A stretch of 64,000 nucleotides of DNA from NCBI GenBank assembly GCA_031002005.1, contig JARYHS010013631.1:69809832-69873831 (forward strand). The letters are read 5' to 3'. Of the stretch, positions 10,859 through 20,695 are shown piece after piece. The position numbers and the translations under genes are program-made. The stretch's first letter is position 1. Every line of letters begins with the position of its first letter. The notes under the pieces are model-generated. The model had not been told where the DNA came from. It was given only the letters and a program-made list of their open reading frames with translations, and searched no databases. The DNA comes from Vandiemenella viatica. Lineage: Eukaryota > Arthropoda > Insecta > Orthoptera > Morabidae.

Positions 10859-10915
10859 TCTTACATCCCATGGCCTCAGTTACCTGCAGCATATATTCTA
10901 ATCTCTGCTTAGCAA
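10859..10915 (-). mobile_element. RTE-type LINE fragment, right part
   Basis: ACCTGCAGCATATATTCTAA followed by TCTCTGCTTAG continues the sequence interrupted at 9197, again in minus orientation. Confidence 0.4.
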
Positions 10916-11251
10916 CATCAAAACTGTGACAGTCCTAGCAAGCCAGTAGTAGACACAACCTTGCTTTGAAAATAAGCACAGCCACTGGAAGAGGGTATGT
11001 CAATTGACCCACAAAAGTGGAATCATTCAAAAGAGAATGCTGAATGAATAACTTTTGATGAGTATTTTTTGAAAGAACTTTTAAATACTGCATTAAGATA
11101 TCTGTTGACTGTGCAGCTAATTACATTTCAAGTCATGACACAGGTGGGATATGCGAGAAATCAAAATTATGTCAATTGGTTGCTTAACAATGCCATATGC
11201 AATTCATATAGCAAAATATATGATATTTTGTTCCAACTTTTAAGACTAGTA
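10916..11251. other. AT-rich non-coding DNA
   Basis: Nothing recognised. Confidence 0.45.
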
Positions 11252-11263
11252 AACTGAAGTCTT

Positions 11264-11497
11264 GCCGGCCTCGGTAGCGTAGGGGCTAGAGTGCTAGCTC
11301 CGCGTGCCGAAGGTCGCCAGTTCGAATCCGGCCGCGGGCATGGATGTTTAAGTGTTGTGTGTCTGTGTGAAAGTCCTGTCTGTCCTGTGGTGTCCATACT
11401 TAGGAAATAGAAAACGTACTAGAGAAATTAATTCACTGGAAGAGATATAATAAAAGCACATTGGGCTGGCTGAATGGCTTAGTTGCCGAAAGCCATT

Positions 11498-11524
<27 letters not shown>
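11264..11524 (+). mobile_element. tRNA-derived SINE, GCCGGCCTCGGTAGCG family, intact
   Basis: The head has A-box-like TAGCGTAGGGGCTAGAG and box B GGTCGCCAGTTCGAATCC, the pol III internal promoter of a tRNA-like sequence. The body is followed by GCCATT and a ~27-bp poly(A). A perfect 12-bp target duplication, AACTGAAGTCTT, lies at 11252-11263 and 11525-11536, so boundaries are certain and the insertion is young. A second copy of the same family is at 62985-63189. Confidence 0.9.
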
Positions 11525-11530
<6 letters not shown>

Positions 11531-11536
11531 AGTCTT

Positions 11537-12739
11537 AAAAAGTGTAACATTACACAGTATTTCTGCTTTTGAAGTGTTTATTTTAACACCACTTCTTGAG
11601 AGAAACTATCAGTTCATTAATCAAAAAGATCTTAGTTTTACCATTTTTGAGCAGTTTGCTTGAAAACTGCAATGAAAGTGGAACACCTTCTGGATGAAAA
11701 AGCTTCAGTATACTGTGTAGAAATGATAAGAGACCATGTGGAACTCCAATATGGGGTAACTGAACACTGAAAGGATTATTCTACCCCAAGGAATGGTTTT
11801 ATCTTCTTCAAACTATCCCTTAAACAATTTTCAGTACCTTTCAAACAGTATTCCAATTAGCATAGTTTTACAATAGGAAAAAGAGGATTGAATGATTTAT
11901 AATGTGTCATTAATTATCTTTGTATGATAAAATGTTCTGTAGAGGTCTCCCATCCATTTGGTTCATATGAATACTCTCAGTGACAGTCCAGTTTGCTTAG
12001 TAGCACCATCATATGGTTTTCACTTTGCTTCATAATAATTGATAATATTTTTTTAAATAAAATAAAAAGGGGCACTTAGATGAATAGGGGAATTGCCACC
12101 AGAGTGTTAGCTTCATCTTAATTAAAAAATAATAATAATAATTACACTTTTTAGTTCAACTAATTCAGCAGCTCGTGTTCCTTATGGCTCAATCAGAAAT
12201 TGTGACAATGTGGAATCTTGCATTTATGTGAATCAGATGGTTATTCAACAAGTTAAAGGCAGATATATGATAAAGAGATGGGAATTAACTAAACAAACTG
12301 TTGGTCAGAACTTCTCCTCTCTTACTTATTGTATATTATTTTTATTGTAGATCTTGTTTAATCTGCATTCATGTTGCTGTAGTGAGAATAAAATTTAAGT
12401 TAGAGTTGAAGATATTAAATAATAACAAGACAGTAAACATTATAAATTTGAGGGCAGAACTGAATAAAGAAAGTTGTCCTCGGATGATAGAAAGACTGCT
12501 TATACCAGTAAAGAGCATTTTAAAGATAGGGACTTTATCATCTGACTTCCAAGGAAATACATAAAAAATTATTACCAATATTGCAGGAGACAAATAAGAA
12601 GTAGGATTAGTCAAGGAAAGGTTGTATTTTAAAGAAAGAAAAACTCCTAATAATGAATAACATTAGTTGGACAATAGTAAAAAGATATCCAAAATAAAAA
12701 TTGTTTTATTCAGAGGTGAGAGTAGTTGAGTCATTATTG
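11537..12739. other. AT-rich non-coding DNA, possible 5' part of LINE relic
   Basis: The sequence at 12060-12110 shares a motif with 8040. An 87-codon frame at 12301-12564 (INLRAELNKE) is unrecognised. It may be an upstream remnant of the LINE that follows, but this is weak. Confidence 0.3.
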
Positions 12740-13735
12740 GTAGGGACATTAATTAATTAGGTGTGGACTAGAAAGGAAATAAAATTGATCACACAAAGGT
12801 AAAGATATAATTAAATACCTTGGCAAAGGAAGGATATGTTACTCAAGTGGTAGAGCAGACCTCACAGGGACAAAATATGTTGGATACCTTCCTAATAAAA
12901 GTCAATGGTAACAAAATGGGTTCTGCAGTTTCAGAAAGAAAAATAATTGTAAAATAGTTCTGCTGGAGAAAATAAGGTTCAGTAAACCAGTAAGGCATGG
13001 GTTCCAGAATTGAAAAGATATTTCAAGGAAGATTCAGTATGTGGAAGGATGCTACAAGCACAGTGGAGAAGAAGTGGATTTACATCAAACAGATAAAAGG
13101 AATGGAGGAAGAAATGTTTATTCCAAAACAATAATAAAAATATCACACTGGCATACTGTAACAGGTGGGCGAAAATAGTAAACTTGATCGTAGGAAGTTA
13201 TAAAAATTTAGGGCAGAAGGGGATACCTGAAACAGCTAAATGAGGAATTAATAGTAGGACAGAGGGAAGCTAAAGGTTGATTCATGCAGAGTATTATGGA
13301 TAAAGATGTGGAAGAAATTACTAAAAGAATGAAAAAAGTGGAGATACCAAGCAATAGGTTTAATTACACTGTTAGGAACTGCCATGTAGGGATGGGAGGG
13401 ACAAAAGGAGCACAGGAGCTTCTTCATTAAGAAGAAATGAACAGGAAATTCAAGTTGATTCCAAGGATATTATTAGGGAATTAGAAAGGTTAAGAAAGTG
13501 TAAAGAGGCTGACGTGGATTATATTACTAAAGATGGGCGAATACACTGTTTTAAAATGGCTTCAGCTATGATATACAACAATTATAGTTTGGAGCAGTGT
13601 TTAGCAGAGGTTTTAGTCTGAATATATATTAGTTGGTCGACGATCATTTCATAATGAAATGATGGCGGATATTGAAGTGAAGGTGTTCCAAGCTTCCTTT
13701 TATTATTATGGGTATTTTATTATTATTATTATTAT

Positions 13736-13966
13736 TTGCTTATGGCTTTACACATCATTGACTTTGAGGTTATTTGGGTCAGAAAAGGGATGTAAGCAAG
13801 GAATGGGAAAGAATTCGGCCATTGCCATTTAAAGGAAACATCCTAGTGTTTGCATGGAGTGATTTGTGGAAACCTTGGCAACCCAAATCTCAATGGCCAG
13901 ATGGGAATTTGATCCTGTATCCTCTGAAACTCAAGGCTAGAGTGTTACCACTGATCCACCATGCTT
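13736..13966 (-). mobile_element. tRNA-derived SINE, GGAAACC-body family, old copy
   Basis: This is a diverged copy of the SINE at 38256-38505. Shared blocks include AAGAATTCGGCCATTGCCAT, AAAGGAAACATCCTAGTGTT and CCCAAATCT, and a decayed tRNA-like head at 13905-13966 on the minus strand. Confidence 0.6.
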
Positions 13967-14140
13967 GGTCGCATGCTTCCAGTCCAGCCTTTAACTGAAC
14001 ATCCATTGCAAAACATCTGATATTAAAATACACTAGGCAGTTGGTAAGAAGAGGTTCCAAAATTATTCAGTTATTAGAGAGAATGATGAAAGGATGTACC
14101 AGAGAAGTGAAGGAATTTGGTTACAAATCCTGGTCAGATC

Positions 14141-14436
14141 CAAGGGCGTAGCTACTATGGGGCTAGGTGGTGCAGTGCACCAGGGCCCCTACACTCATGG
14201 GGCCCCCAAGCACAGTTCAGAGTGCCTTCATGGCAAACTGGTGACCTTTTTTTAGCTCTACAGTCATCTACGGGGGCCTCTGAGACACAGGGATCTCCCT
14301 CACTAAGAGGTCTCACTGCTCGGGGGCCCCAAAATGACTGCTCAAGGGGCCCCTACCAGCAACACAAAGTAAAAAAAAAGGCCTGAGGGCCCGAAATAAA
14401 TTTTTTGCACCCTTTGTTGACCTAGCTACGCCACTG
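14141..14436. mobile_element. hAT-type MITE, family CAGTGGCGTAGCTA, inside a LINE
   Basis: The element is 296 bp long. Ends are CAAGGGCGTAGCTACTATGG and CCTAGCTACGCCACTG. A perfect 8-bp duplication, GTCAGATC, lies at 14133-14140 and 14437-14444. It carries GGGCCCC-rich segments like the copies at 30434-30795 and 33920-34290, and no coding sequence. Excising it and one duplication restores the LINE reading TGGTCAGATCATTGCTTGAA. Confidence 0.85.
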
Positions 14437-14800
14437 GTCAGATCATTGCTTGAATATGATAGTGAAGTTTAGGACCCACGTTTTTTTTGTATTAGATACA
14501 AGAATTGTAGGAAATGCAAAGGAGGGCAGCTCGATTTGTTTGTGACTTGATAAAGGAGTTGGAGTGTCAGTTACTGGGGGGACAAAAGGAGGAAGAAGAG
14601 AGTGCTGGGAGTGTACAAGGTACATACGGGTATGTAGCTTGTATGGATATTGGTAGAAAGATTAGGTGTTATATACAGAAAGGAAAAGATGGCCATGTCC
14701 ACAAGCTGGTACTCAATTTCAGGCATAAGACACTTGATTTAAGTCAGAAATCAGTGTGAAAATTTTATTTTGCAGGTAAGTAAGTCAGAGGTCAGCAGAG

Positions 14801-15959
14801 CTGGATTAAAACAGCACAGAGTCTGTAGCAAATGTGAAGAAGGGTCCCATCTGGCCTGACAGGGAGGTTCTCAAGACTAAAAGGCATAGTGGGCCCCACT
14901 CCTTGTGGCAGAGCCCATAGCAATTGTCAAATCCTGCTACATGGCTAATCTGGTACTGGAGGTTGGGTTAAATGACCAAAGGAAGTCATGAACAATTAAT
15001 AAAAGAACTGAAGGAATTAAACATTAAAATTCATAAAGTGAAAAAGCAGGTGGATGGGAAAATTGAACTCAAAGAAGAAAAACCAGAAATGAGAAAATCG
15101 ACATGTAGTAAAATTGCTGCTTGGAACATCTGCTCCATGAAAATTAAATTAAAAAAAAAAAAAAATCAAAGTAAGACAAGAATATTTCCCAGTATTGGAT
15201 ATCACTTTAGCCCCACTCTAGTCTTCATATTGTTTGCTTCCAACAAACTTTTGTGTTCACACGGGGTGACCTTTAGCAATTAAATAAAATTATGCAATTC
15301 TCATCATATAACATTATCTAGCTTTTTCCCAGTTGAATGTAGCTTAATTTTATCAAAAATAGATCCAAAAACAGTTGTTTAAACTTTTCTGCTCTAAATA
15401 AGAGCTTTCCAGTCACTGACTGGTGTGCTCCTGTTCCACAGTCAAATCGTCACAATGATTTTTTCGTATTTGTTTCTCTTATACTTTATTGCCGAGATTC
15501 ATCTTTGGCAGATGACTTTGTTCCTCCATCCTTGTTTATATTAATACAATAAAGTGCTAGAAATTGACAGCCTTACAGATCAGGAGGATAACTAAATCCA
15601 CAAGGCATATGTGGGTGATAAGTCATTGAAAGGTGCTGATAGATTGCCTATATCCATTATGAAAATCAAAATTTTCTTATTAAAAATATCTGAGTAAATG
15701 TAATGCATTTCTTTCATGTAATTCATTGCTCTGATTTTTGTAACTAAATTACTGTTCACTCTGTGAATTTAAATTTAAAACATTATATAAGCACATATTT
15801 AAAATGAATTCATGTTATAATCATAGTTTCTCATTGTTATTAGATGTTTTAGCTGTTATGGAGTTTATGCCCTACACATTTCATTTTGCCGTACATGAAT
15901 TTTTATTTATTTTTTAAACTTTAAGTATTCTGTTCAGCACCTCAATTGATAATAAATTC
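14801..15959. other. Non-coding DNA with an unrecognised 103-codon frame
   Basis: A plus-strand frame at 14972-15283 begins MTKGSHEQLIKELKELNIKI and is Lys-rich. It has no recognised domain and ends in AT-rich sequence. I do not call it a gene. The rest is AT-rich and blank. Confidence 0.35.
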
Positions 15960-16370
15960 CAATTCATTGACCTATTACCCACAAATTAAAACTTTCAGAT
16001 ACTTCAGTGCTAATTTGTGGCCATGCTGTTTTCTGCTTTTCCACATACTATTCGTAATTTCTAGTCCAATATTAACCCAGGCCGTATTACCAATTAATGG
16101 CTTATAAATACCTATCACTCCCTTTACCAGACTCCTATTTTCTTTGACTATGGTAATTCTGTCTGATTCAGAACTGCTCCAACTCCCGTGTTTGGTCTCC
16201 ATGATGAATTTACTTGTTTACTCAAGCAAGGGACTGACTAAGATGTTATAGATCAGTTCTCTTACTTTCCTGATACATCCTGAGTTTACTATTAAACGAT
16301 ATACCAACACAACTGCATTTTGTGCCTTAATCAATTGCCCCTCCACCATATTAATCAGACAAAAACATTT
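15960..16370 (-). pseudogene. LINE C-terminal relic, minus strand
   Basis: A 75-codon frame (15975-16202) contains GVIGIYKPLIGNTAWVNIGL, then ITNSMWKSRKQHGHKLALKYL. This aligns with the C-terminal segment after QRRAAR in the LINE at 7521-8060 (AWKD, GIRSNAWKGK, HKLALDF). Upstream on the minus strand to about 16370 is probably the decayed RT end. It belongs to the same LINE family, fragmentary. Confidence 0.6.
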
Positions 16371-17277
16371 TTTTTTTTTAACTGACTGAAGCAAAAGAGG
16401 AGGAGGTTAACAATTCATTTGGTTGAGTTGGATTTTAGTAGCTGTTTAAATGTCTACTCGCCTTACATAAAATAATTTACTATACATTAGTATTAACTTT
16501 TAGCTATTCTCTAAGTATTAATGTGTTGGTAGTGCAAGTAAAAATTGTTTTTGTTCAGGCACTGAGATATTTTGTTAAGTTTCATTTAATCTACGAGTTG
16601 TGTATTTAGTGCACAAGAGTAGTTGTTTAGTAAATGCTGTGACCACTAACTGAATTATACTTGTCTTTTACTTGTATCACTTTGTTTTATTTAATCTTTT
16701 CTGTGTTACATAACAGTTGCTGTAGCTTTTCTGTGCCAGTTTTTTATTTGTATACAGTGTTGTTTCTACAGGTATGTGCTATCAAGTACTAGATTTGTAT
16801 TCATTCATTTACATGAAGTAACTGATGCTGTTATGTAATCATTTATTACTACCTGCACTTGTAGATTTGCTATGTTTGTGCTGCTGCTCTTTTCCTTAGA
16901 TTTCACTGTTTGTATCTTTAGAGGTAAGTGTGTTGTGGTATGCAAGAGAGAATCACTGGTTCTTCAGGTTCTTTGTTTAAGGCCTCCTTGCTGAGAAGAT
17001 AGTACAGATATGCTGTGTGAGGATGTTGGTTGAAGTGGTTGGCCTGTGTAACCAGCTTTGTTGGTAGAAGTCACACAGTTGGAAACTACAATAAGTGATT
17101 GTAGCAAACATGTTAGGAGTGACCATGAAGTAACAAGGACACTCTCCAATTCATCTTTACATCAGATGAACATGGTTTCCTGGCTTAGAGAGAGTACATA
17201 ATACAGCAGTCACTGAAAGTGACTGCTACCTTGTTTTCAAAGGCAAAAGTGGGGACAGCCACTCTTTCTCTGTGACT
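16371..17277. other. AT-rich non-coding DNA
   Basis: Nothing recognised. Confidence 0.45.
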
Positions 17278-17285
17278 GCTATGGT

Positions 17286-17495
17286 CAGGGCCGGCGCTAG
17301 GAATTTCGGACCCAGGGTAAAATGGGCGACCTTTTTTCTTTTTTTTAGCTCTACAAACTAGCCTGGCGACAATGGGCGGATTCTTGGCTTCGAGGCCTGG
17401 GGCCCCCTGCAGCTGGTCTTCGGGGCCTCCCATCAGCCACCAGGCCCAGGTGCATTTGACCCGCTTACCCCCCCCCCCCAATGCCGCCAGCCCTG
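17286..17495. mobile_element. hAT-type MITE, family CAGGGCCGGCGCTAG, copy 1
   Basis: The element is 210 bp long. The left end is CAGGGCCGGCGCTAGG and the right end is ATGCCGCCAGCCCTG. The flanking duplication is GCTATGGT (17278-17285) versus GCTATGGC (17496-17503), 7 of 8 bases. The interior shares CTAGCC.GGCGACAATGGGCG and TTTGACCCGCTTACC with copy 2 at 20485-20687. Confidence 0.85.
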
Positions 17496-17503
17496 GCTAT
17501 GGC

Positions 17504-18279
17504 CCTTGTGAAAGTGTCACCAACTTGATTAAGATGCTAGGTTGAGATTGTCTGGTAGACGTATGATGTAGTTTCTGATTGAATTTACTGGCAATACCCA
17601 CTTTCATTTCTGACTATAGCCATCAAGGTACTTAAGCGTCAATGACAGGAGAGAAAAAATCACGGAAATAAAGTGCCACATTAATGATTATTAGGGATTT
17701 AAATGATCTGAGGAGAGATTAATTTTAAGTAAAGTATCCTTGTCACTTACTATTTTTTTTTGAACTGCAGAGGATGTATCTCATTAGTTTTATTTTTTAT
17801 GGGCTATGGGAAATGCCACAGTGTGTGATACTGCAACATGCAAACAACCAATGAATGTTATTTGACTATTATTGGCATAGTGAGAACAAGTTACAATATT
17901 ATTCGCAGAAAACAGTTCTACAGATAATACAGAACTGAAATTTCCAGTATGAAGGCTACAGCTCTGATATGTATACAAAAATTTATTTCAAAGGAGATTT
18001 AGTATTTCTATAAAAGCAATTATCACTGTTTGAATATCTTTGTGCAATTGTAAATCATTTATCATATATCACTCAAATGACCTATCAGTTCCTAAGAAGT
18101 TTCATTCAGCACTCTTCATGCTGCTCTTCATTTTCACTTGTTAATTGATTTGTATCATCATAACTTATTTTTCTACATAGCCTGTTTTTTTGTGTTATTG
18201 GCATTAAGTTTGTGCATTTCTGGAAATACTCACACACTTTTGCTTCCAAGCAACAAGGAAGTAATGAGAAGGTCTATGA
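17504..18279. other. AT-rich non-coding DNA
   Basis: Nothing recognised. Confidence 0.45.
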
Positions 18280-18282
18280 TAA

Positions 18283-18334
18283 CACTATGTAACAAAAATT
18301 TGTTTAAGTTAATTTTTTAGTTGTTTCTGATGCA
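18283..18334 (+). repeat. Left terminal inverted repeat of the CACTA-ended element
   Basis: It starts CACTATGTAACAAAAA and pairs with 19962-20027. Target duplication TAA is immediately to the left. Confidence 0.7.
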
Positions 18335-18583
18335 GTGTGTTTCAAAACACTATGAAAACACAATTTTTCATGTGGGAAATTGTTTTTACGGAAATGCCAT
18401 CGATTTTTCTTAATTTTAGGAAAATGCATTTATTTAGAACAATGAATGCTCGTTTACGTATGCCCATGAAACAAAACAAAAGAAATTCTTAAATACAACT
18501 TTTGAAAAAATGTAAATGCAGTAAATATAAATTACAAAAGTTGTAAAGTACATGAAAATGTTTTCATGTGAAGCACAATGTGC

Positions 18584-19776
18584 TTAAAAATGTGTTATGT
18601 TCCTACATTTCCTCTTATACGTTACATCACTCTCTCTGATAAGTCCCCAGATATAATCACCAAGCATTCGCTCATTATACTGTCCCTGATACCTTCTTTC
18701 AAACAATTGTAAGTCCTGATGGAACCTTTCGCCCTGTTCCTCTGAATATGCACCCATATGAGATTTGAAAACATCTAGATGCGAGTGGAGTACATGCAGC
18801 TTTAGAGACATTCTGCACCCCATTGCTTTGTAGTTCTTCAAAAGACCCTCTACCACATCCCTGTAATTTTCCATTCTATGATTACGTAGGAAACCATTCA
18901 CAACATCACCGAAGCTCTTCCAGGCCTTTCTTTGAACTGGTAGAAGCTTGCTGATGAATGTGTCATCACGAAGTAATTTCTTCACTTGGGGGCCCTCGAA
19001 AATTCCACCCTTTATCTTACCTTCTGAGAGTTTGTGGAACACATTCTGGAGGTACTTCATTGCATCTGATGTTGTATCTATGGCCTTTACAGATTGCTTG
19101 ATGTGTCCAAGCTTAATATGGAAGGGAGGCATCAGCATCTTTTTTCTGTTCGACAAGGGGTATCTTGCAACTCTTACTCAATAGATTCCACTGCTTTAGT
19201 CTAGGTGATACAATTTCTGCTTTGGATTTTGTCCTAAATCCCTGATCTAGTCATTTAACTCATATTATGTGGGGTAGTTAGGTGTAGCATCTTCATCCTC
19301 TGAGAAGTCTTCTTCGTGGTCGATGTCGGTATTTGGTTCACTACTGTCTTCAGTGGAGGAGGAGGAGGAGGAGGAATGGGAAGCTCCTCACCATGTGGAA
19401 TGGGCCTAAGAGATGATGGCAAGTCTGGATATGCAAAAACATTGGGTATTTTATACCTCTTATGATGAGACAAGTCAGTAACACAGAAATAAAAGTTGGA
19501 GAGGTGATCTGTTGGTTCTCGCCAAATTCTAAGTACACCAAATTTCATTTTTATGTTTTCTCCTCTATACCAGGCCTCAAGAGTGGATCTGCAACACCCA
19601 CAAACATTTAGTGCCCAGTTCATGTCTTGGTCTCGCACAGGCATGCCAAAATAAGACCTGTATACAAAGCAGAAGTTGTTCGTATCCTTTATTCTATGCT
19701 TTACTGCTTTCAAGCCCAGGAAGATGGCGCACAAACAAAAACAGTCTGGTTTATGCTTACAGCAACGGGAAGACAC
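18584..19776 (-). pseudogene. Remains of an uncharacterised arthropod multi-copy protein, likely transposase
   Basis: Two minus-strand blocks. The N-terminal block (19776-19255) is Cys-rich: CCKHKPDCFCLC, NFCFVYRSYFGMPVRDQD, CGCC, IWREPTDHLSNFYFC, and PSSLRPIPH with a poly-Pro run. The C-terminal block (19156-18584, 190 codons) has PPFHIKLGHIKQSVKA, KIKGGIFEGPQVKKLL, CRMSLKLHVLHSHLDVFKSH, GERFHQDLQLFERRYQG and GDYIWGLIRESD. I recall proteins with this whole motif set as a widespread, unassigned family of about 700 residues in arthropods and Hydra. Between the blocks only KAEIV.PRLKQWNLLSKSCK survives (about 19215-19160, frame-shifted), so roughly 250 residues, including the part I suspect carries the catalytic Asp residues, are missing. 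There is no clear start codon; the upstream frame is closed by TGA about four codons before the first residue shown. Dead copy. Confidence 0.65.
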
Positions 19777-19961
19777 AATTATTAATCAATAACGTTAATC
19801 TGAAACAGATTACACACAGCTGAATCGTTCAATCATCTCATATATAAAGTGTTCATAGCTAATATAATTTTAACCAATTAATTTCATATTATTGGGCATA
19901 AAAAGCAAATAAATGATTATATAAAAGTAGGAATGTTCAGTGTAGTTTAGTTGTGACCCAA

Positions 19962-20027
19962 TTCATCCAAAACAAGCATAAAATTTACTTAAACAAGCAA
20001 AAAGTTTTTTTTTTTCGTTACATAGTG
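19962..20027 (-). repeat. Right terminal inverted repeat of the CACTA-ended element
   Basis: Read on the minus strand it starts CACTATGTAACGAAAA and pairs with 18283-18334. TAA follows at 20028-20030. Confidence 0.7.
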
Positions 20028-20030
20028 TAA

Positions 20031-20476
20031 TGTTCAACATGCAACATTGAGCAAAAAATGTCAATACACAAAATTACTTCCAATTACATTATTATTTTTA
20101 AAATGTTCTTCAATCATTTTGTTACACTAACACCAAATTCAAAAACTGTTATCAACTATTTCATTAGTTCTTTCTATTGTTATTTTTTTTGCTTTGTAGT
20201 TGGCTTGTAGACCAATACCAGTTTTAAAGTGTATTCAACTTTTTTATTGATGTGTTATTTTACTTAGTTTTATACCTATTAAGCTGAAGCTCTTTAACAT
20301 TTACAATCATTTTTTACACAAGAAGCAAAAAAAAAACAGAATGTGTTTGATATTTTCCTAATGTGACCATGTGGCACCCCAGACATAGTAGGAATGAAGT
20401 GATAATGAAGTAATTGTGATGTATTGTATATAAGAGTTCAGTAAACCAGCGGCCAAAAGTGGGAAGTGAAAGGTGG
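20031..20476. other. AT-rich non-coding DNA
   Basis: Nothing recognised. Confidence 0.4.
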
Positions 20477-20484
20477 ATTTAGGG

Positions 20485-20687
20485 CAGGGCCGGCGCTAGA
20501 AATTTTGGGCCCGGGGTAAAATTAGTTACCTTTTTTTTTTAGCTCCACAAACTAGCCGGGCGACAATGGGCGGATTCTTGGCTTCGAGGCCGGTGGGCCC
20601 CTGCAGCCGGTGATCGGGCCCCCCCATCAGCCGGCGGGCCCGGGTACATTTGACCCGCTTACCCCCCCCCCCCTAACGCCGGCCCTG
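20485..20687. mobile_element. hAT-type MITE, family CAGGGCCGGCGCTAG, copy 2
   Basis: The element is 203 bp long. Ends are CAGGGCCGGCGCTAG / ACGCCGGCCCTG, with a perfect 8-bp duplication ATTTAGGG at 20477-20484 and 20688-20695. The interior resembles 17286-17495 and has a poly-C tract near the right end. Confidence 0.88.
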
Positions 20688-20695
20688 ATTTAGGG

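Larger units (their letters stand above)
12740..14800 (+). mobile_element. CR1/Jockey-like LINE, EN to C-terminus, decayed and nested
   Basis: Pieces of a plus-strand LINE occur in the right order. Endonuclease C-terminal part near 12840-12958: TQVVEQTSQGQNMLDTFLIK then VSERK, matching the 'LD' region of AP-type endonucleases. Linker at 13000-13400. RT N-terminus near 13445-13545: DIIRELERLRKCKEADVD. RT C-terminus near 14110-14140 and 14445-14760, including QRRAARFV and later HVHKLVLNF. Frames are broken many times. A SINE (13736-13966) and a hAT MITE (14141-14436) are inserted. The MITE's duplication falls inside TGGTCAGATCATTGCTTGAA, which is intact in the copy at 7575. Confidence 0.7.
18283..20027 (-). 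mobile_element. CACTA-ended DNA transposon relic with unassigned transposase
   Basis: Both ends begin CACTATGTAAC in inverted orientation, 18283 rightward and 20027 leftward. After a 14-bp insertion in one arm the inversion continues through TTGTTTAAGT.AATTTT to TTGTTT..GATG.A, giving arms 18283-18334 and 19962-20027. The flanks are TAA at 18280-18282 and 20028-20030. CACTA termini plus a 3-bp duplication point to the CMC (CACTA/EnSpm) superfamily by end structure. The interior holds the minus-strand relic at 18584-19776. A CACTATG repeat near 18350 and an 11-bp hairpin (18494-18504 with 18535-18545) lie subterminally. The element is 1745 bp, internally deleted. Confidence 0.7.

Noticed and set aside
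11264..11340. Possible functional tRNA gene
   Set aside because: It has pol III boxes but also a SINE body, poly(A) and a target duplication, and no clean cloverleaf was apparent. It is a SINE.
14117..14386. 89-codon plus frame
   Set aside because: It lies mostly inside the MITE at 14141-14436; no domain.
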